Assembly (NCBI GenBank): GCA_963169045.1
Contig: CAUJDF010000037.1
Coordinates: 124,001 to 188,000, forward strand
Direction of reading: 5' to 3'
DNA: 64,000 nucleotides
Origin: Myxococcota bacterium
GTDB lineage: Bacteria; Myxococcota_A; Bradymonadia; UBA7976; UBA1532
The position numbers and the translations under genes are program-made. Positions 26,154 to 35,554 of the stretch are shown piece after piece. The notes under the pieces were generated by a model. It worked only from the letters and a program-made list of their open reading frames with translations. It was not told the DNA's origin and did not search any database. The number at the start of each line of letters is the position of its first letter. Within the stretch, counting starts at the first letter, position 1.

Positions 26154-28844
26154 TCAGCGGAGGCCGAAGAGGCGCCAGGCGTCCCAGGCGGCGCGGCCTT
26201 CGGCGCGCATCGACCGCATGGCGAGGCGCAGGGCCTCGGCGGGGCGGCGGGCGCCGTCGGCGGCGAAGAAGCGGGTCGAGAAGGCGCGGGCGTCGTCGTC
26301 GGAGACGACGCGGTCGGCGGCGACGACGGCGGCGGCGCCCGCGGCCAGGAAGGCCTGCGGCAGGCCGACGCCGTCGTCGAGCATGGGCACGCCGGTGCGG
26401 CAGCCGCCGAGGACCACCAGCGGCCGTGCGAGGCGCAACGTGAGCACGTCGGCGAGATCGAGCGGCTCGCCGCCGGCGAGGCGCAGGTGCGCGCCCCACG
26501 GGTCGGTTTCGCGCAGCACGCCGTGGCCGGCGAAGTGGACGAGGCCCGCGCCGGGCAGCGCCTCGACGAGCGCGCGCCGCGTGGCGGCGTCGCCGAGCAG
26601 CAGGCGGGCGCCGAGCCTCGCGGCGATGTCGCGGCCGTCGGCGCGGGCGCCGGGCAGATCCGCTTCGGGATCGGCGACCACCAGCGCCGCCGCCGGGCGC
26701 TCGCCGCGCGGGCGCACCAGGAAGCCCGCGTGCGGCAGGAACGCCACGCTGGCGCGTTCGGCGAGGCGCGCGGGCAGGTCGAGCGCGTCCCGGCGGCCGC
26801 CGGCGATCACGTACACGTGGCGCACGCCCTCGGGGAGGCCGTCGAGCAGCCCGGGACCGAGCGGCGCGTGCTCGCCGCGTCCGGCGGCGACGCCTTCGAG
26901 CGCGGCCGGGCCGAGCGGCGCGTGCTCGACGCGCCCGGCGGCGACGCGGAAGAGCACATGGCCGCCGCGGTGGGGGGTGACGGCCAGCAGGGCCTCGTCG
27001 GGCGCCAGCGCCGCCGCCACCGCGTCGCCGGTCGGGGCGGGCGAGGCGCCGTCGCGATCGGCCTCGTCGAGGAAAGCGAGCGCGGCGTCGAACGCGCGCG
27101 TCCGCTCGGCGGCGAGGGCGGCGAGGGCGGCGTCGCGGGCGGCGCGGTGCTCGCCGGCGGCGGGGCCGGCGGCGGCCACGGCCTGTGCGTGGGCGTCGCG
27201 GGCCGCGCCGAAAGCGGCCAGGCGCGCGGCCCAGGTGGCGCGCTGCGCGGGCGTCGCCAGCCGCTCGACCCGGACCTCGGCCTCGAGCGCGCGCACGAGC
27301 CGCGCCCGCGCCGCGTCTCCCACCGCGAAGGCCTCGGACGCGCGCCCGAGCGACAGCAGCAGCGCCAGCGCGTCGTCGTAGAGCGGGCGCCGGTCGGCGA
27401 AGAACGGCGCCCGGCCGGACCGGAGCGGCGCGCTGCGTCCGAGCGCGTCGAGCGCGTCCATCGCCGCCCGGAACGCCGCCACCGCCCGCTCCGCGCGTCC
27501 CGCGGCCGCCGCTGCGCGCCCCTCGCCGTACCGCGCGCGCCACGCGGCCTCGCTCACCGGCCCGACCTCGGCGCGCGCCGCCTCCGCGACGGCGGCGAAG
27601 CGCGCCTCGGCCCCATCCAAGTGCCCGTCGCGCAACAGGATTTCAGCGTCGAGCAGATCGAGGAACAGCCGCACCGGCCCCGGCGACCCCCGCGGCTCGC
27701 GGGCCCGCGCCTCGTCGAGCAGCCGCCGCGCGCCGTCGCGATCGCCACGCAGCAGCTCGTTCCACGCCAGGTTGGCCAGCGCGTAGCGCTCCACCTCGCC
27801 GAGGCCGTGCGCCCGCGCCTCGGCCACCGCCTCCGCGAGCACCGCCCGCGGCGCGTCCCACGCGGGCGGGAGCGCCCCTTCGGCCATCGCGCGCAGCCGC
27901 GCGTATCCCTCGTTCAGACGGAAGCGCACGCGACGCTCCGGATCGGGGTCGACGAGCGCCGCCGGGCGCAGCGCCTCGAAGGTCGACAGCGCGTCGCCGT
28001 GCCGGCCCAGCTCGAGGTGCGCGAGCGCGAGCGCTTCGAGCGCGTTGCGCGCGCCCACGTCCTCGCCGAGCGCGCGCGACCGCCGCGCGGCGTCGCCCAG
28101 GGCCTCGAGCGCCCGGCGGAAGTCGCCGAGGTCGAACGCGAGCAGGCCGCGGTAGTAGCGCGTCCGGGCGGCGCCGACGACGTCGTCGAAGCGCTCGTCG
28201 GCGGCGGCGGCGCGGTCGAGCAGCGCGCCGGCCTCGTCGAAGCGTCGCGCCTGCAGCGCGTGGAACGCGGCGACGCGCAGGCAGCGCCCCGCCTCGGTGC
28301 TGTCCGGGGACGCGGCGGCGGCGTCGACCCACGCGTCCGGGCCACCGGCGAGGCGGGCGCGCTCGGCGGGCACCCAGCGGGCCGCGGGCGTGCCGGCGGG
28401 CACCGCGTCGAGCCGGGCGCGCGCGTCGGCCTCGCGGCCCGCCTTGCGCAGCGCCACCGCCTCGGCGAGCGCCGCCTCGGGCGTGGCCTCCCACCGCGCG
28501 GCCCAGCGCCGCTCGCGGCCGCCGGCCGTCCATCGCAGCGTCACGGGACCCACGCCCGGCGGATCGCCGTCGACGCGCCACAGCGCCCCGCCCTCGACCG
28601 CCTGCACGCGCGCGCTCGCCGGACGCGCGCCGTCGCCCGCGAGCCACACGAGGGTCCCTCCGTCCACCGCCCCGCGTACCTGGATCACCGGCCGCCGCTC
28701 CGCGTCGAACACCGGCACGACCGCCTCGCCCTCGCGGACGAGCGCGCGGTAGCCGACGAGGCGCATCGGCGGCGGCTCGGCGTCGCGGGCGCACCCCGCG
28801 AGCAGCGCCGCGGTCAAGAAGATCCGGACCGGGAAAAAACTCAT
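26154..28844 (-). CDS. TPR-CHAT domain lipoprotein (caspase-like protease)
   Basis: 896 aa. [18 protein letters not shown] gives a lipoprotein signal (lipobox LAGC). A short beta-rich segment (about 25-120) is followed by some 400 residues of TPR helices and a CHAT domain with the dyad His774 in VHFAGHG and Cys815 in VVLGGCRTG. The C-terminal part includes [18 protein letters not shown], the conserved CHAT segment after the Cys. The lipid anchor places this caspase-like enzyme in the envelope. The ATG is used because the signal begins there; an adjacent GTG at 28847 is an alternative, and neither has a clear ribosome binding site. It is divergent, by 24 bp, from the anti-sigma > subtilase > sigma operon, so the two sides probably share a control region. 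Confidence 0.88.
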   Translation of the reverse strand: MSFFPVRIFLTAALLAGCARDAEPPPMRLVGYRALVREGEAVVPVFDAERRPVIQVRGAVDGGTLVWLAGDGARPASARVQAVEGGALWRVDGDPPGVGPVTLRWTAGGRERRWAARWEATPEAALAEAVALRKAGREADARARLDAVPAGTPAARWVPAERARLAGGPDAWVDAAAASPDSTEAGRCLRVAAFHALQARRFDEAGALLDRAAAADERFDDVVGAARTRYYRGLLAFDLGDFRRALEALGDAARRSRALGEDVGARNALEALALAHLELGRHGDALSTFEALRPAALVDPDPERRVRFRLNEGYARLRAMAEGALPPAWDAPRAVLAEAVAEARAHGLGEVERYALANLAWNELLRGDRDGARRLLDEARAREPRGSPGPVRLFLDLLDAEILLRDGHLDGAEARFAAVAEAARAEVGPVSEAAWRARYGEGRAAAAAGRAERAVAAFRAAMDALDALGRSAPLRSGRAPFFADRRPLYDDALALLLSLGRASEAFAVGDAARARLVRALEAEVRVERLATPAQRATWAARLAAFGAARDAHAQAVAAAGPAAGEHRAARDAALAALAAERTRAFDAALAFLDEADRDGASPAPTGDAVAAALAPDEALLAVTPHRGGHVLFRVAAGRVEHAPLGPAALEGVAAGRGEHAPLGPGLLDGLPEGVRHVYVIAGGRRDALDLPARLAERASVAFLPHAGFLVRPRGERPAAALVVADPEADLPGARADGRDIAARLGARLLLGDAATRRALVEALPGAGLVHFAGHGVLRETDPWGAHLRLAGGEPLDLADVLTLRLARPLVVLGGCRTGVPMLDDGVGLPQAFLAAGAAAVVAADRVVSDDDARAFSTRFFAADGARRPAEALRLAMRSMRAEGRAAWDAWRLFGLR

Positions 28845-28868
28845 CACGCCGGTCGAGTATGGAGTCAA

Positions 28869-29585
28869 ATGCGGCCGATGCAGGACTCCGAACTCGAGAC
28901 CACGCTCCGCCGGTTGCCCTTCGCGGCGGCCGACCCGCGCGGCTGCGACGACGGCCTGCTCGCGGCGTGGCTGGCCGGCCGTCTCGACGAGGCGGGGAGC
29001 GAGGCGGTCGAGGCGCACCTGGCCGAGTGCCGCCCGTGTCGCGACCTGGTCCTCGAGCTGCGGCGCGGCGCGCCGGGCGAGGCGGCGATGGCGCGCGCCT
29101 TGGCGCTGCTCCCTTCGCGGCGGCGCTGGCCGCTCTTCGCGGCGGCCCTGACGGCGGCCGCCGCGGTCCTGGCGCTCGTGCTGCTGCGCCCCGCGGCCGC
29201 CCCCGACTACACCATCGAAGGGCCGTTCGGCGGCGTCCAGGCCCACCGCGACGCCCCGGGGGTCGCCGCGACGTTCCTGCCGTACAGCCAGGTTCGCCTC
29301 GAGCTCGCCCCCGCGGGCGAGAGCGCGCCGCTCTCGGTCTACGTCTCGCGACCGGGCGGGGTCCTTCGCGCCGCGCCGCCGGACGTGATCGAGGCGGGGC
29401 CGGGCGGCGCGTATCGCGTGCGGTTCCGGGCGGACGCCCTGCTCGGTCCCGAGCCCGGCCCGTGGGTGATCCACCTCGTGCTCGGCGCGGCCGGCGCCGA
29501 CCGCGACGGCGAGACGGCCCCTGAGACGCCCCCCCGCGGCGCCGCCTGGCACCGCGTCGCCGTCGAGTACCAGAATGCGCAGTAG
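28869..29585 (+). CDS. Zinc-finger anti-sigma factor (zf-HC2) with periplasmic sensor domain
   Basis: 238 aa. An N-terminal zf-HC2-type domain contains HLAECRPCRDLV (His and the CxxC pair), the zinc-binding core of many anti-sigma factors. One membrane helix follows (WPLFAAALTAAAAVLALVLL, about residues 84-104), then a periplasmic beta-rich domain of about 110 residues. The architecture is that of a membrane anti-sigma that holds its sigma factor until a signal, often proteolysis, acts outside the membrane. The first ATG (28869) sits 4 nt after GGAG; ATG 28878 is a fair alternative. The stop lies inside the subtilase gene, which starts 10 nt earlier. The cognate sigma is probably the third gene of this operon. 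Confidence 0.8.
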   Translation: MRPMQDSELETTLRRLPFAAADPRGCDDGLLAAWLAGRLDEAGSEAVEAHLAECRPCRDLVLELRRGAPGEAAMARALALLPSRRRWPLFAAALTAAAAVLALVLLRPAAAPDYTIEGPFGGVQAHRDAPGVAATFLPYSQVRLELAPAGESAPLSVYVSRPGGVLRAAPPDVIEAGPGGAYRVRFRADALLGPEPGPWVIHLVLGAAGADRDGETAPETPPRGAAWHRVAVEYQNAQ

Positions 29586-31911
29586 TTTCAATGTCTTGGC
29601 GGTGATGCTGGCCGCATGCCAGCCGCTCGGAGGCGGGCCCTCGTCGCCCGGCCAGCCCGCGTTGCCGCCCGTCGTCGAGGCCGATCTGCGGCCCTTCCTG
29701 CCCGCCGCGCTCACCGGCGCCGACCTGCGCTACTTCGAGCTGCGCTTCCGCATCCGCCGCGCGCCGGCGCCGGGCGAGGCGCAACCGCTCGTCGGCGCGG
29801 CGGGGCCGCCGCTGGCCGGCGTCTGCCGCGACGACCGCCTCTTCGTGCACTTCGCCGCCGCCGAGTGGCCCGTACCCCCGCGCCCCGCCGAGACACTCGA
29901 AGCGCTGCTCGCCGCCGTCGAGGCCCGCCTCGAGCGCGCGCTCCGCCCCGGCTGGTTCGCCGAGGACGCGGCGGGGCGCGTGTCGCTGCGCCCCGAGGCC
30001 CGCTGCGTCGCCGTCCAGGCCCTGCGCGACGCCGTCGCCGCCGAGGTGGGCGGCGATCCGGCCCGCGTGCGCGTCGGCCGCGTCTGTACCTTCCAGGCGG
30101 CCCAGGCCGAGTGCGGCCCGCCGCCGCCGGTCATGGACACCGACGCGGCCTACGCGTGGCACCTCGACCAGCTCGACCCCCAGCGCGCCACGCCCCCCGC
30201 CGGACGCGCCCGCATCGCGCTCATCGACGGCGGCTTCGACGCGGCGGCCTTCTCCGGCGAAGAGCACCCCGTCGCGCTGCCCTTCGGCGACCGCCTCGAC
30301 GACCAGCCGCGCATCGCCCACGGCGATCTCATGGCCGGCCTCATTCGCCAGATCGCGCCGGCCAACACCGCGGAACTACACGGCTTTCGTGTCCTCGACG
30401 GGCAGGGGCGCGGCACGACGCACGACCTGGCGGCGGCCATCGCGCAGGCGCTCGTCGACCTGCCCGACGACCCGCTCGTCGTCAACCTCAGCCTCGGCTG
30501 GACGCCCGAGCTGGGCCAGGACCGCGCGCTCACCGGGCCCGCCGAGGACGGCGGCGCGTGCGCCACCGTGGAGAACGGCGACGGCGAGGCGGTGCGCCAC
30601 GTGCTCGACGCCGCCTGGCGCCGCGATCGCCAGGGCGCGCCGACGGCGGTCTTCGCGGCGACGGGCAACCGCGCCGGGCGCCCGGACCACACGCGCGCCG
30701 TGCTGCAGGCGGCGCTCGGCGACGCGGACGACTACGACGACGCGTGCTGGGGCGATCTCGCGCCGGGCGACGCGTGGTTCTACCCCGCGGAGTACGGCTT
30801 CACGCCCACGTGTGGCGGTGGCGACGCGCGCCACACGGTCGACGCGATCGGCGCCAGCGACGCCTCCGGGCGGCGCTCGTCGATCGACGGCACGACGCTC
30901 CGGCCGCCGGCGCTCGTCGCCCCCGGCGAGCACGTCTTCGCACCCGGACCGGTCGCGGTCACCGGGACGAGCGCGGCCACGGCCCTCACGAGCGCGATCG
31001 CCGCCGTCGTGCAGGCGATCCGCGCCGACGCGCCGCTGTCGCGCGACGTCCTGCTGCACGTGCTCTACGCCACCGGCGTGCCACTGCCCGGCGAGGAGCG
31101 CGGCCGCGTGATGCCCCACGAGGAGGGCACGACGGGCCTGTTGGCGCGCGAGCGCGGCCTGCTCGACGGCCCCGGGGCGAGCCGCGATCGACCGGCGACG
31201 GCCGTGCTCTCGCGGCGCCTCTCGCTGTGCCGCGCGCGGGCGGCGCTGACGTGCGCGCCCGGACCGGGCCGTTGCGCCGGCGGCCTCCCCCAGTGCGTCG
31301 CCGCGAACCTCACCGCGCCCTCCGGCTGGATCGATCCCGCCATCCTCGACGCCTGCGGCGCCTGCATCACCGCGTGCCTCGCGGCCGACGACTGCGTCGA
31401 GACGCCGGCGCCCCCGGCCTGGTCGTCGGCGTACGCCGACCACCTCGCCTGCGCCGCGGACGTGCGCACGACCGCCGCAGCCGCGACCGAGGCGTGCGAC
31501 CTGTCCGCGACGACGTCCTGCGCGTTCGAGGACGACGCCGCGTCCGAAGCCTCCGTCCTCGGCTGGGTGCTGCCCCAGCCCGGCCTCCCCGGCTGCGAAG
31601 AGTGCAGCATCGTCGACGCCGGCGCGGCCGGCCTGAGCGTCCTGCTGAAGCTCAACCCCAAGCTGCCGTCGACCACGCGCTTCTCGAAGGCGTTCCTGCT
31701 CGTCACCCAGGACGCGAAGGTCTACGCCGTCGATCTGAAGCCGACGGCGGCCTGGCTGCCGGGCCGCTCGGTCGCGGTGACGGGCATCCGCCTGCCCGTC
31801 ACGCCCGACTGGAGCCGCGCCAAGGCGACGCTCTACTCGGTCTACCGGACGAGCGCGTCGGCGCCGCTCGTCTCCGACTACTCCCCCCTGCTGGTGACGA
31901 AGGCGCTGTGA
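29575..31911 (+). CDS. S8 subtilisin-like protease lipoprotein
   Basis: 778 aa. MRSSFNVLAVMLAAC is a lipoprotein signal (Cys15). The catalytic set is Asp218 in IALIDGGFD, His249 in IAHGDLMAG, Asn365 in AATGNRAG and Ser466 in VTGTSAAT. Residues of about 20-205 may act as a propeptide region. After the protease domain (to about 520) comes a Cys-rich stretch and a C-terminal beta-like domain. It is encoded between an anti-sigma and a sigma factor and overlaps both (11 nt and GTGA), so it is expressed with them in fixed proportion. A role in cleaving the periplasmic part of the anti-sigma or the neighbouring CHAT lipoprotein is attractive but inferred. Confidence 0.9.
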   Translation: MRSSFNVLAVMLAACQPLGGGPSSPGQPALPPVVEADLRPFLPAALTGADLRYFELRFRIRRAPAPGEAQPLVGAAGPPLAGVCRDDRLFVHFAAAEWPVPPRPAETLEALLAAVEARLERALRPGWFAEDAAGRVSLRPEARCVAVQALRDAVAAEVGGDPARVRVGRVCTFQAAQAECGPPPPVMDTDAAYAWHLDQLDPQRATPPAGRARIALIDGGFDAAAFSGEEHPVALPFGDRLDDQPRIAHGDLMAGLIRQIAPANTAELHGFRVLDGQGRGTTHDLAAAIAQALVDLPDDPLVVNLSLGWTPELGQDRALTGPAEDGGACATVENGDGEAVRHVLDAAWRRDRQGAPTAVFAATGNRAGRPDHTRAVLQAALGDADDYDDACWGDLAPGDAWFYPAEYGFTPTCGGGDARHTVDAIGASDASGRRSSIDGTTLRPPALVAPGEHVFAPGPVAVTGTSAATALTSAIAAVVQAIRADAPLSRDVLLHVLYATGVPLPGEERGRVMPHEEGTTGLLARERGLLDGPGASRDRPATAVLSRRLSLCRARAALTCAPGPGRCAGGLPQCVAANLTAPSGWIDPAILDACGACITACLAADDCVETPAPPAWSSAYADHLACAADVRTTAAAATEACDLSATTSCAFEDDAASEASVLGWVLPQPGLPGCEECSIVDAGAAGLSVLLKLNPKLPSTTRFSKAFLLVTQDAKVYAVDLKPTAAWLPGRSVAVTGIRLPVTPDWSRAKATLYSVYRTSASAPLVSDYSPLLVTKAL

Positions 31912-32567
31912 TCGTCCTGCTCGTCCTGGCGGCGTTCGCCGTCGTCGATCCGGCGGCGGCGCGGGAGGCGGCGACGCTCGTGGCGCTGGCGCTGTCGGGC
32001 CGCGGCGCCGCCGCGCGCGTCCTGACGCGGCGTCTCTTGCCGGTGATCCGCGGCCGCGTGGCCGCGCACTTCGCGCGCCGCGCCGGCCAGCGCATCGGCG
32101 CCCACGACGCCGACGACATGGTCCAGGACATCTGGGCGACGCTCCTGCAGGACGGCGGCCGGCTGCTGCGCGCCTACGACCCCACGCGCGGCATGACCCT
32201 CGAGGGCTACGTGGGGCTGCTGTGTCGCCGCGAGCTCTGGCGACGCGGCGAGCAGGCGGCACGCCTCAAGCGCGGCGGCGGACAAGTATTCGAAACGCTT
32301 GATGATCCGCTCCCGGACGGCGGCGCGCTGCCCGAAGAGGAGGCGGTGGGCCGCGACCTGCTCGCCGGCCTGCTGGCGCACCTGCGCGCGACGCTCCCGG
32401 TGCGTGGCCGCGCCGTGCTCGCCTACGTCTACGAGGACGCCCGCGACCCGCAGGAGGCGGCGGAGGCGCTCGGCGTCAACCTCCAGGTCGTCTACAACTG
32501 GCAGCACCGCATCCGCCAGGAGAGCCGCGCCTTCCTCACCGCGAACGGCGTCGCCGTCGCCGACTGA
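31908..32567 (+). CDS. Sigma-70 family (ECF-like) RNA polymerase sigma factor
   Basis: 219 aa. Region 2 is visible as DADDMVQDIWATLLQDGGRLL and RAYDPTRGMTLEGYVGLLCRRELWRR, region 4 as the helix-turn-helix DPQEAAEALGVNLQVVYNWQHRIRQ. Size and two-domain layout fit ECF-type sigma factors. The GTG at 31908 overlaps the subtilase TGA (GTGA) with GAAGG upstream, but it yields a hydrophobic first 12 residues unusual for a sigma factor. GTG 31980, preceded by GGGAGG, would remove them. Probably controlled by the anti-sigma at 28869 in the same operon. The transcript then meets the inverted repeat at 32567-32643. Confidence 0.83.
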   Translation: MIVLLVLAAFAVVDPAAAREAATLVALALSGRGAAARVLTRRLLPVIRGRVAAHFARRAGQRIGAHDADDMVQDIWATLLQDGGRLLRAYDPTRGMTLEGYVGLLCRRELWRRGEQAARLKRGGGQVFETLDDPLPDGGALPEEEAVGRDLLAGLLAHLRATLPVRGRAVLAYVYEDARDPQEAAEALGVNLQVVYNWQHRIRQESRAFLTANGVAVAD

Positions 32568-32643
32568 CAGCGGCGCGCGTCCAAGTGGACGAAGGATCGC
32601 GCCGGACAAGCGAGGCGTCGCCAACGTGGACGCCCGCCGCTGT
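32567..32643. repeat. 77-bp element bounded by a 17-nt imperfect inverted repeat
   Basis: CAGCGGCGCGCGTCC (32568-32582) pairs with GGACGCCCGCCGCTG (32628-32642) with one mismatch; one more pair extends each end. A competing hairpin CGTCC-AAGT-GGACG (about 32578-32591) lies in the left arm. It begins at the last base of the sigma-factor stop codon, so it may terminate or stabilise that message. No T-run follows. Confidence 0.5.
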
Positions 32644-32722
32644 GAATTCGCCGCGCCCGAAAAAAGCCCGCACGCCCGGCCTTGTAACGCCCTGCCACGA
32701 CCGACCGAGGAGGAGCGTGACG

Positions 32723-34882
32723 ATGAGAGGCAAGGCGTGTCTTCTGTGGATCCTGGCCTGGGCGGGGGCGGCGCACGCCGCCGACAGCGTGGCCGCCGAC
32801 GCGTGGACGTGCCAGGCGGGCGACGCCTGGGGCATCGGCGCGACGGAGACCGAGGCCGCCGCCGACGCCCAGCGCCGGTGCGCCGGCGAGAACGCGTGCG
32901 GGCGCGCGTTCGGCTGCACGCCGTTCGGCTGCCGGCGGACCGTCGCGTGCCGGGCGTGGGCCTGCGCGGACCAGTTCGGGCAGACGTTCGTCGCCTCGAG
33001 CGCCGTCGAGGCGCGCGACGATGCCCGCCAGGCTTGTGCGGTGATGCAGGCCCAGCTGGGGTTCGCGCTGTGCACGCAGGTGCTGAACTGCCTGTGGGCG
33101 ACGATCGAGTGCGCGTGCGCCGATCCGTGCGGCGCGCAGACCTGGTACCGCGACTCGGACGGCGACGGCTGGGGCGCCGCGCCGGTCACCGGAGACGCGT
33201 GCTCGCCGCCCGGCCCGGGCGTCTGGGTGCGGCGCGGCAGCGACTGCGACGACGGCGATCCCGCGGTGAACCCGGACGTGACCGTCGACTGGTGGCGCGA
33301 CGAGGACGGCGACGGCTTCGGCGCCGGCGACGTCCTCACGCTCGATGTCTGCAACCCGCCGCAGGTGTCCGGCTGGGTCCGCAACGACGACGACTGCGAC
33401 GACGCCCGCACCGACCACCACCCCGGCGCGGTCCTCACCTTCTACCGCGACGCCGACGGCGACGGGTTCGGCGATCCGGCGATGTCGGCGGCGCTTTACG
33501 CCTGCGACCGCGCCGGCTGGGTGGGGAACGCGCGCGACTGCGACGACGGCGACGCCACGCTCAACCCGCGCACGCTCTGGTACCCGGACGGCGACGGCGA
33601 CGGCGAGGGCGCCCGGCTGTCGGACGCGACGCGGCAGTGCGCGCCGCCCGCGGCGACCGGCTGGGCCCGCGCGGCGACTGACTGCAACGACCAGAACCGC
33701 GCCATCAACAGCCGCTCCACCTGGTACCGCGACGCGGACGGCGACGGCGACGGCGATCCCGGGGCGACGGTGGTCGGCTGTGAGCCGCCCGCCGGCTACG
33801 TGTGGGAGGGCGCCGACTGCGACGACACGGACCCGGCGCTGCACGGCGACACCGCCTGGTACGTCGACGAGGACGGGGATGGCTTCGGCGGCGCGTACCT
33901 GGGCCGGGCCTGCGCGCCCATCGGCGACTTCTTCTGGGGGCTCTGTGCTGGGCCGGCGACGCCCGTGTTCGTGGCGTGCCCCGCCGCCGCCTTCCTCTAC
34001 GACGAGTGCGTCACGCTCCCGCGGTCGACGTCCACCGCGCGGACGACCCTCTGCCCGCACCCCGCGGAGCGGGTCACGCGCGTCCCCGGCGACGCGGACG
34101 ACCACGACGCGGCCGTGAACCTCGACCGCACACCGCCGAGCGACGCGGACGGCGACGGCGCGTTCTCGCTGCCCGGCGCCCGATTCGCCTTGCCTTTCAC
34201 GATGTTCCGCAAGGTCGCCGGCCGCCTGCTCCCCGTCGCGGCGGACTGCGACGACCGCACGCGCGCGGTGGGCGCCGGCACCCGCGCCTGGCTCGACCTG
34301 GACCGCGACGGCCTCGGCGATCCGCGCCGGCCCGTCGTCCGCTGCGCCCACGATCGGCTGCCGGTCGCCGCCGCGCCGGACGACGCCGACGACGGGCGCG
34401 CCGACGTCTCGGCCGCGGCGTCGCTCCGGGCCGCGCCGGGCCGCGCCTTCCACGCCGGCGACCGCCTCTGCGCGCTCGGCGACGACGGCGGCGCCCACTG
34501 CCTCGCGCCCGCCCTCGCGCTCTACGTCGCCGACCGCGCGCTCCCGCTGCCCGCGGTCTCCCTCGACGGGCTGCGCCTGTCCGACGACCCGCGGGCCCGC
34601 GCCCGACTGGCCCTGAGCGCGCTCGTCGAGCGCCACGCCGGCGAGGCGCTCGGCCTCGTCCTCGACGTCGAAGGCCAGCGCTTCCTGGCGGCCTGGCCCG
34701 GCGTGCTCTACCGCGACCTGCCGGCGGACTGCGTCACCGCCCGGGGCGGGGTCGTCGTCGCGAACGCCACGCGGGCGCCGCTGCGCGCGATCTCCATGGA
34801 CCGCGCCGCCTTCGGCGAGCTCCGCGCGGCCCTCGCGCGCACCGGCGCCGCCTGCAGCCTGCCGCGGCGCCCGACGCGTTGA
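32723..34882 (+). CDS. Secreted MopE-type metal-binding repeat protein
   Basis: 719 aa. A signal peptide (MRGKACLLWILAWAGAAHA) precedes a Cys-rich N-terminal domain (about 20-135) and then six or seven repeats of the MopE kind: WYRDSDGDGWG ... DCDDGDPAVNP, each joining an Asp-rich loop to a DCDD motif. This repeat is known from the surface/secreted copper-binding MopE family and from many deltaproteobacterial secreted proteins. The last 250 residues (from about 460) contain a less regular Asp-rich stretch and a C-terminal domain without assignment. A purine-rich GAGGAGGAG lies before the ATG at 32723, with TGACG between. Downstream gene converges 3 nt away. Confidence 0.85.
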   Translation: MRGKACLLWILAWAGAAHAADSVAADAWTCQAGDAWGIGATETEAAADAQRRCAGENACGRAFGCTPFGCRRTVACRAWACADQFGQTFVASSAVEARDDARQACAVMQAQLGFALCTQVLNCLWATIECACADPCGAQTWYRDSDGDGWGAAPVTGDACSPPGPGVWVRRGSDCDDGDPAVNPDVTVDWWRDEDGDGFGAGDVLTLDVCNPPQVSGWVRNDDDCDDARTDHHPGAVLTFYRDADGDGFGDPAMSAALYACDRAGWVGNARDCDDGDATLNPRTLWYPDGDGDGEGARLSDATRQCAPPAATGWARAATDCNDQNRAINSRSTWYRDADGDGDGDPGATVVGCEPPAGYVWEGADCDDTDPALHGDTAWYVDEDGDGFGGAYLGRACAPIGDFFWGLCAGPATPVFVACPAAAFLYDECVTLPRSTSTARTTLCPHPAERVTRVPGDADDHDAAVNLDRTPPSDADGDGAFSLPGARFALPFTMFRKVAGRLLPVAADCDDRTRAVGAGTRAWLDLDRDGLGDPRRPVVRCAHDRLPVAAAPDDADDGRADVSAAASLRAAPGRAFHAGDRLCALGDDGGAHCLAPALALYVADRALPLPAVSLDGLRLSDDPRARARLALSALVERHAGEALGLVLDVEGQRFLAAWPGVLYRDLPADCVTARGGVVVANATRAPLRAISMDRAAFGELRAALARTGAACSLPRRPTR

Positions 34883-34885
34883 ACG

Positions 34886-35515
34886 TCAGCGTTTGCGCGC
34901 CGGCCGGCGCGCCGCGGCGCGGGGCGGGGGAGCGGCCCGCGGCGACCCGCCGGAGGCCGTGAACCGGATCGGCTTGCGGAACCGGATGTCGCTGTCCCAG
35001 CTCAGCCGCCACTGCGGCACCGCCGTGCGCTCGGCGGCCAGGTACCCGAGGCGCCCGCCGGCCTCCACGAGCACCACGTCGCGATCGAGCACGGCCAGGA
35101 CGTGGGCGCCGGCGCCCAGGGCGTCGTCGACGCCCACCGCGTACAGCCCGTCGGCGCAGCCCAGCCGCTCGAGGCCCGTCACCCGCAGCACGGCGCGGGC
35201 GGCGCCGTCCCCGGCGCGTTCGGTGCCCACGAGCTCCAGCGCCCCGTACGTGAAGCGCCGCGGCCGCGTCCAGGGGCCGCGGAACTCGATCTCCACCGTC
35301 GGCCCCACGGCGCGCGTGCGGTAGAGCCGCCGCTCGCGCTGCTCGCGATTCGCCGCCACCCGCGCCCCGTCGCCGAACACCCGGGGGCAGGCCCGCGCGT
35401 CGCGCACGGCCGGCGGATCGGCGCTCGCCCCGTCGGGCGCGAGGCACAGGGTCAGGGCCAGCGACAGACGGGCCGTCCATCGGAGAGTTCGTCTCGGGGT
35501 ATTGGGCGTTCTCAT
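34886..35515 (-). CDS. Secreted hypothetical protein
   Basis: 209 aa with a signal peptide (basic MRTPNTPRRTLRWTAR, hydrophobic LSLALTLCLA, cleavage near GASADPP). The mature part of about 170 residues is predicted beta-rich with a single Cys pair region (ACPRVFG and GCADGLYAVG) and ends in a very basic tail. Not recognised. The ATG at 35515 is used; AAGGA lies only 2 nt before it, and a TTG 15 nt upstream is the alternative. Downstream end abuts the MopE-repeat gene in convergent orientation. Confidence 0.7.
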   Translation of the reverse strand: MRTPNTPRRTLRWTARLSLALTLCLAPDGASADPPAVRDARACPRVFGDGARVAANREQRERRLYRTRAVGPTVEIEFRGPWTRPRRFTYGALELVGTERAGDGAARAVLRVTGLERLGCADGLYAVGVDDALGAGAHVLAVLDRDVVLVEAGGRLGYLAAERTAVPQWRLSWDSDIRFRKPIRFTASGGSPRAAPPPRAAARRPARKR

Positions 35516-35554
35516 GTCCTTCGAGCGCAAACTACCAGCAACGGTCCCGCCGCG

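Noticed and set aside
33345-34118. Separate Thr/Ala-rich protein inside the MopE-repeat gene
   Set aside because: It is an out-of-frame reading of the Asp-codon-rich repeats (GAC GGC GAC read as ACG GCG ACG).
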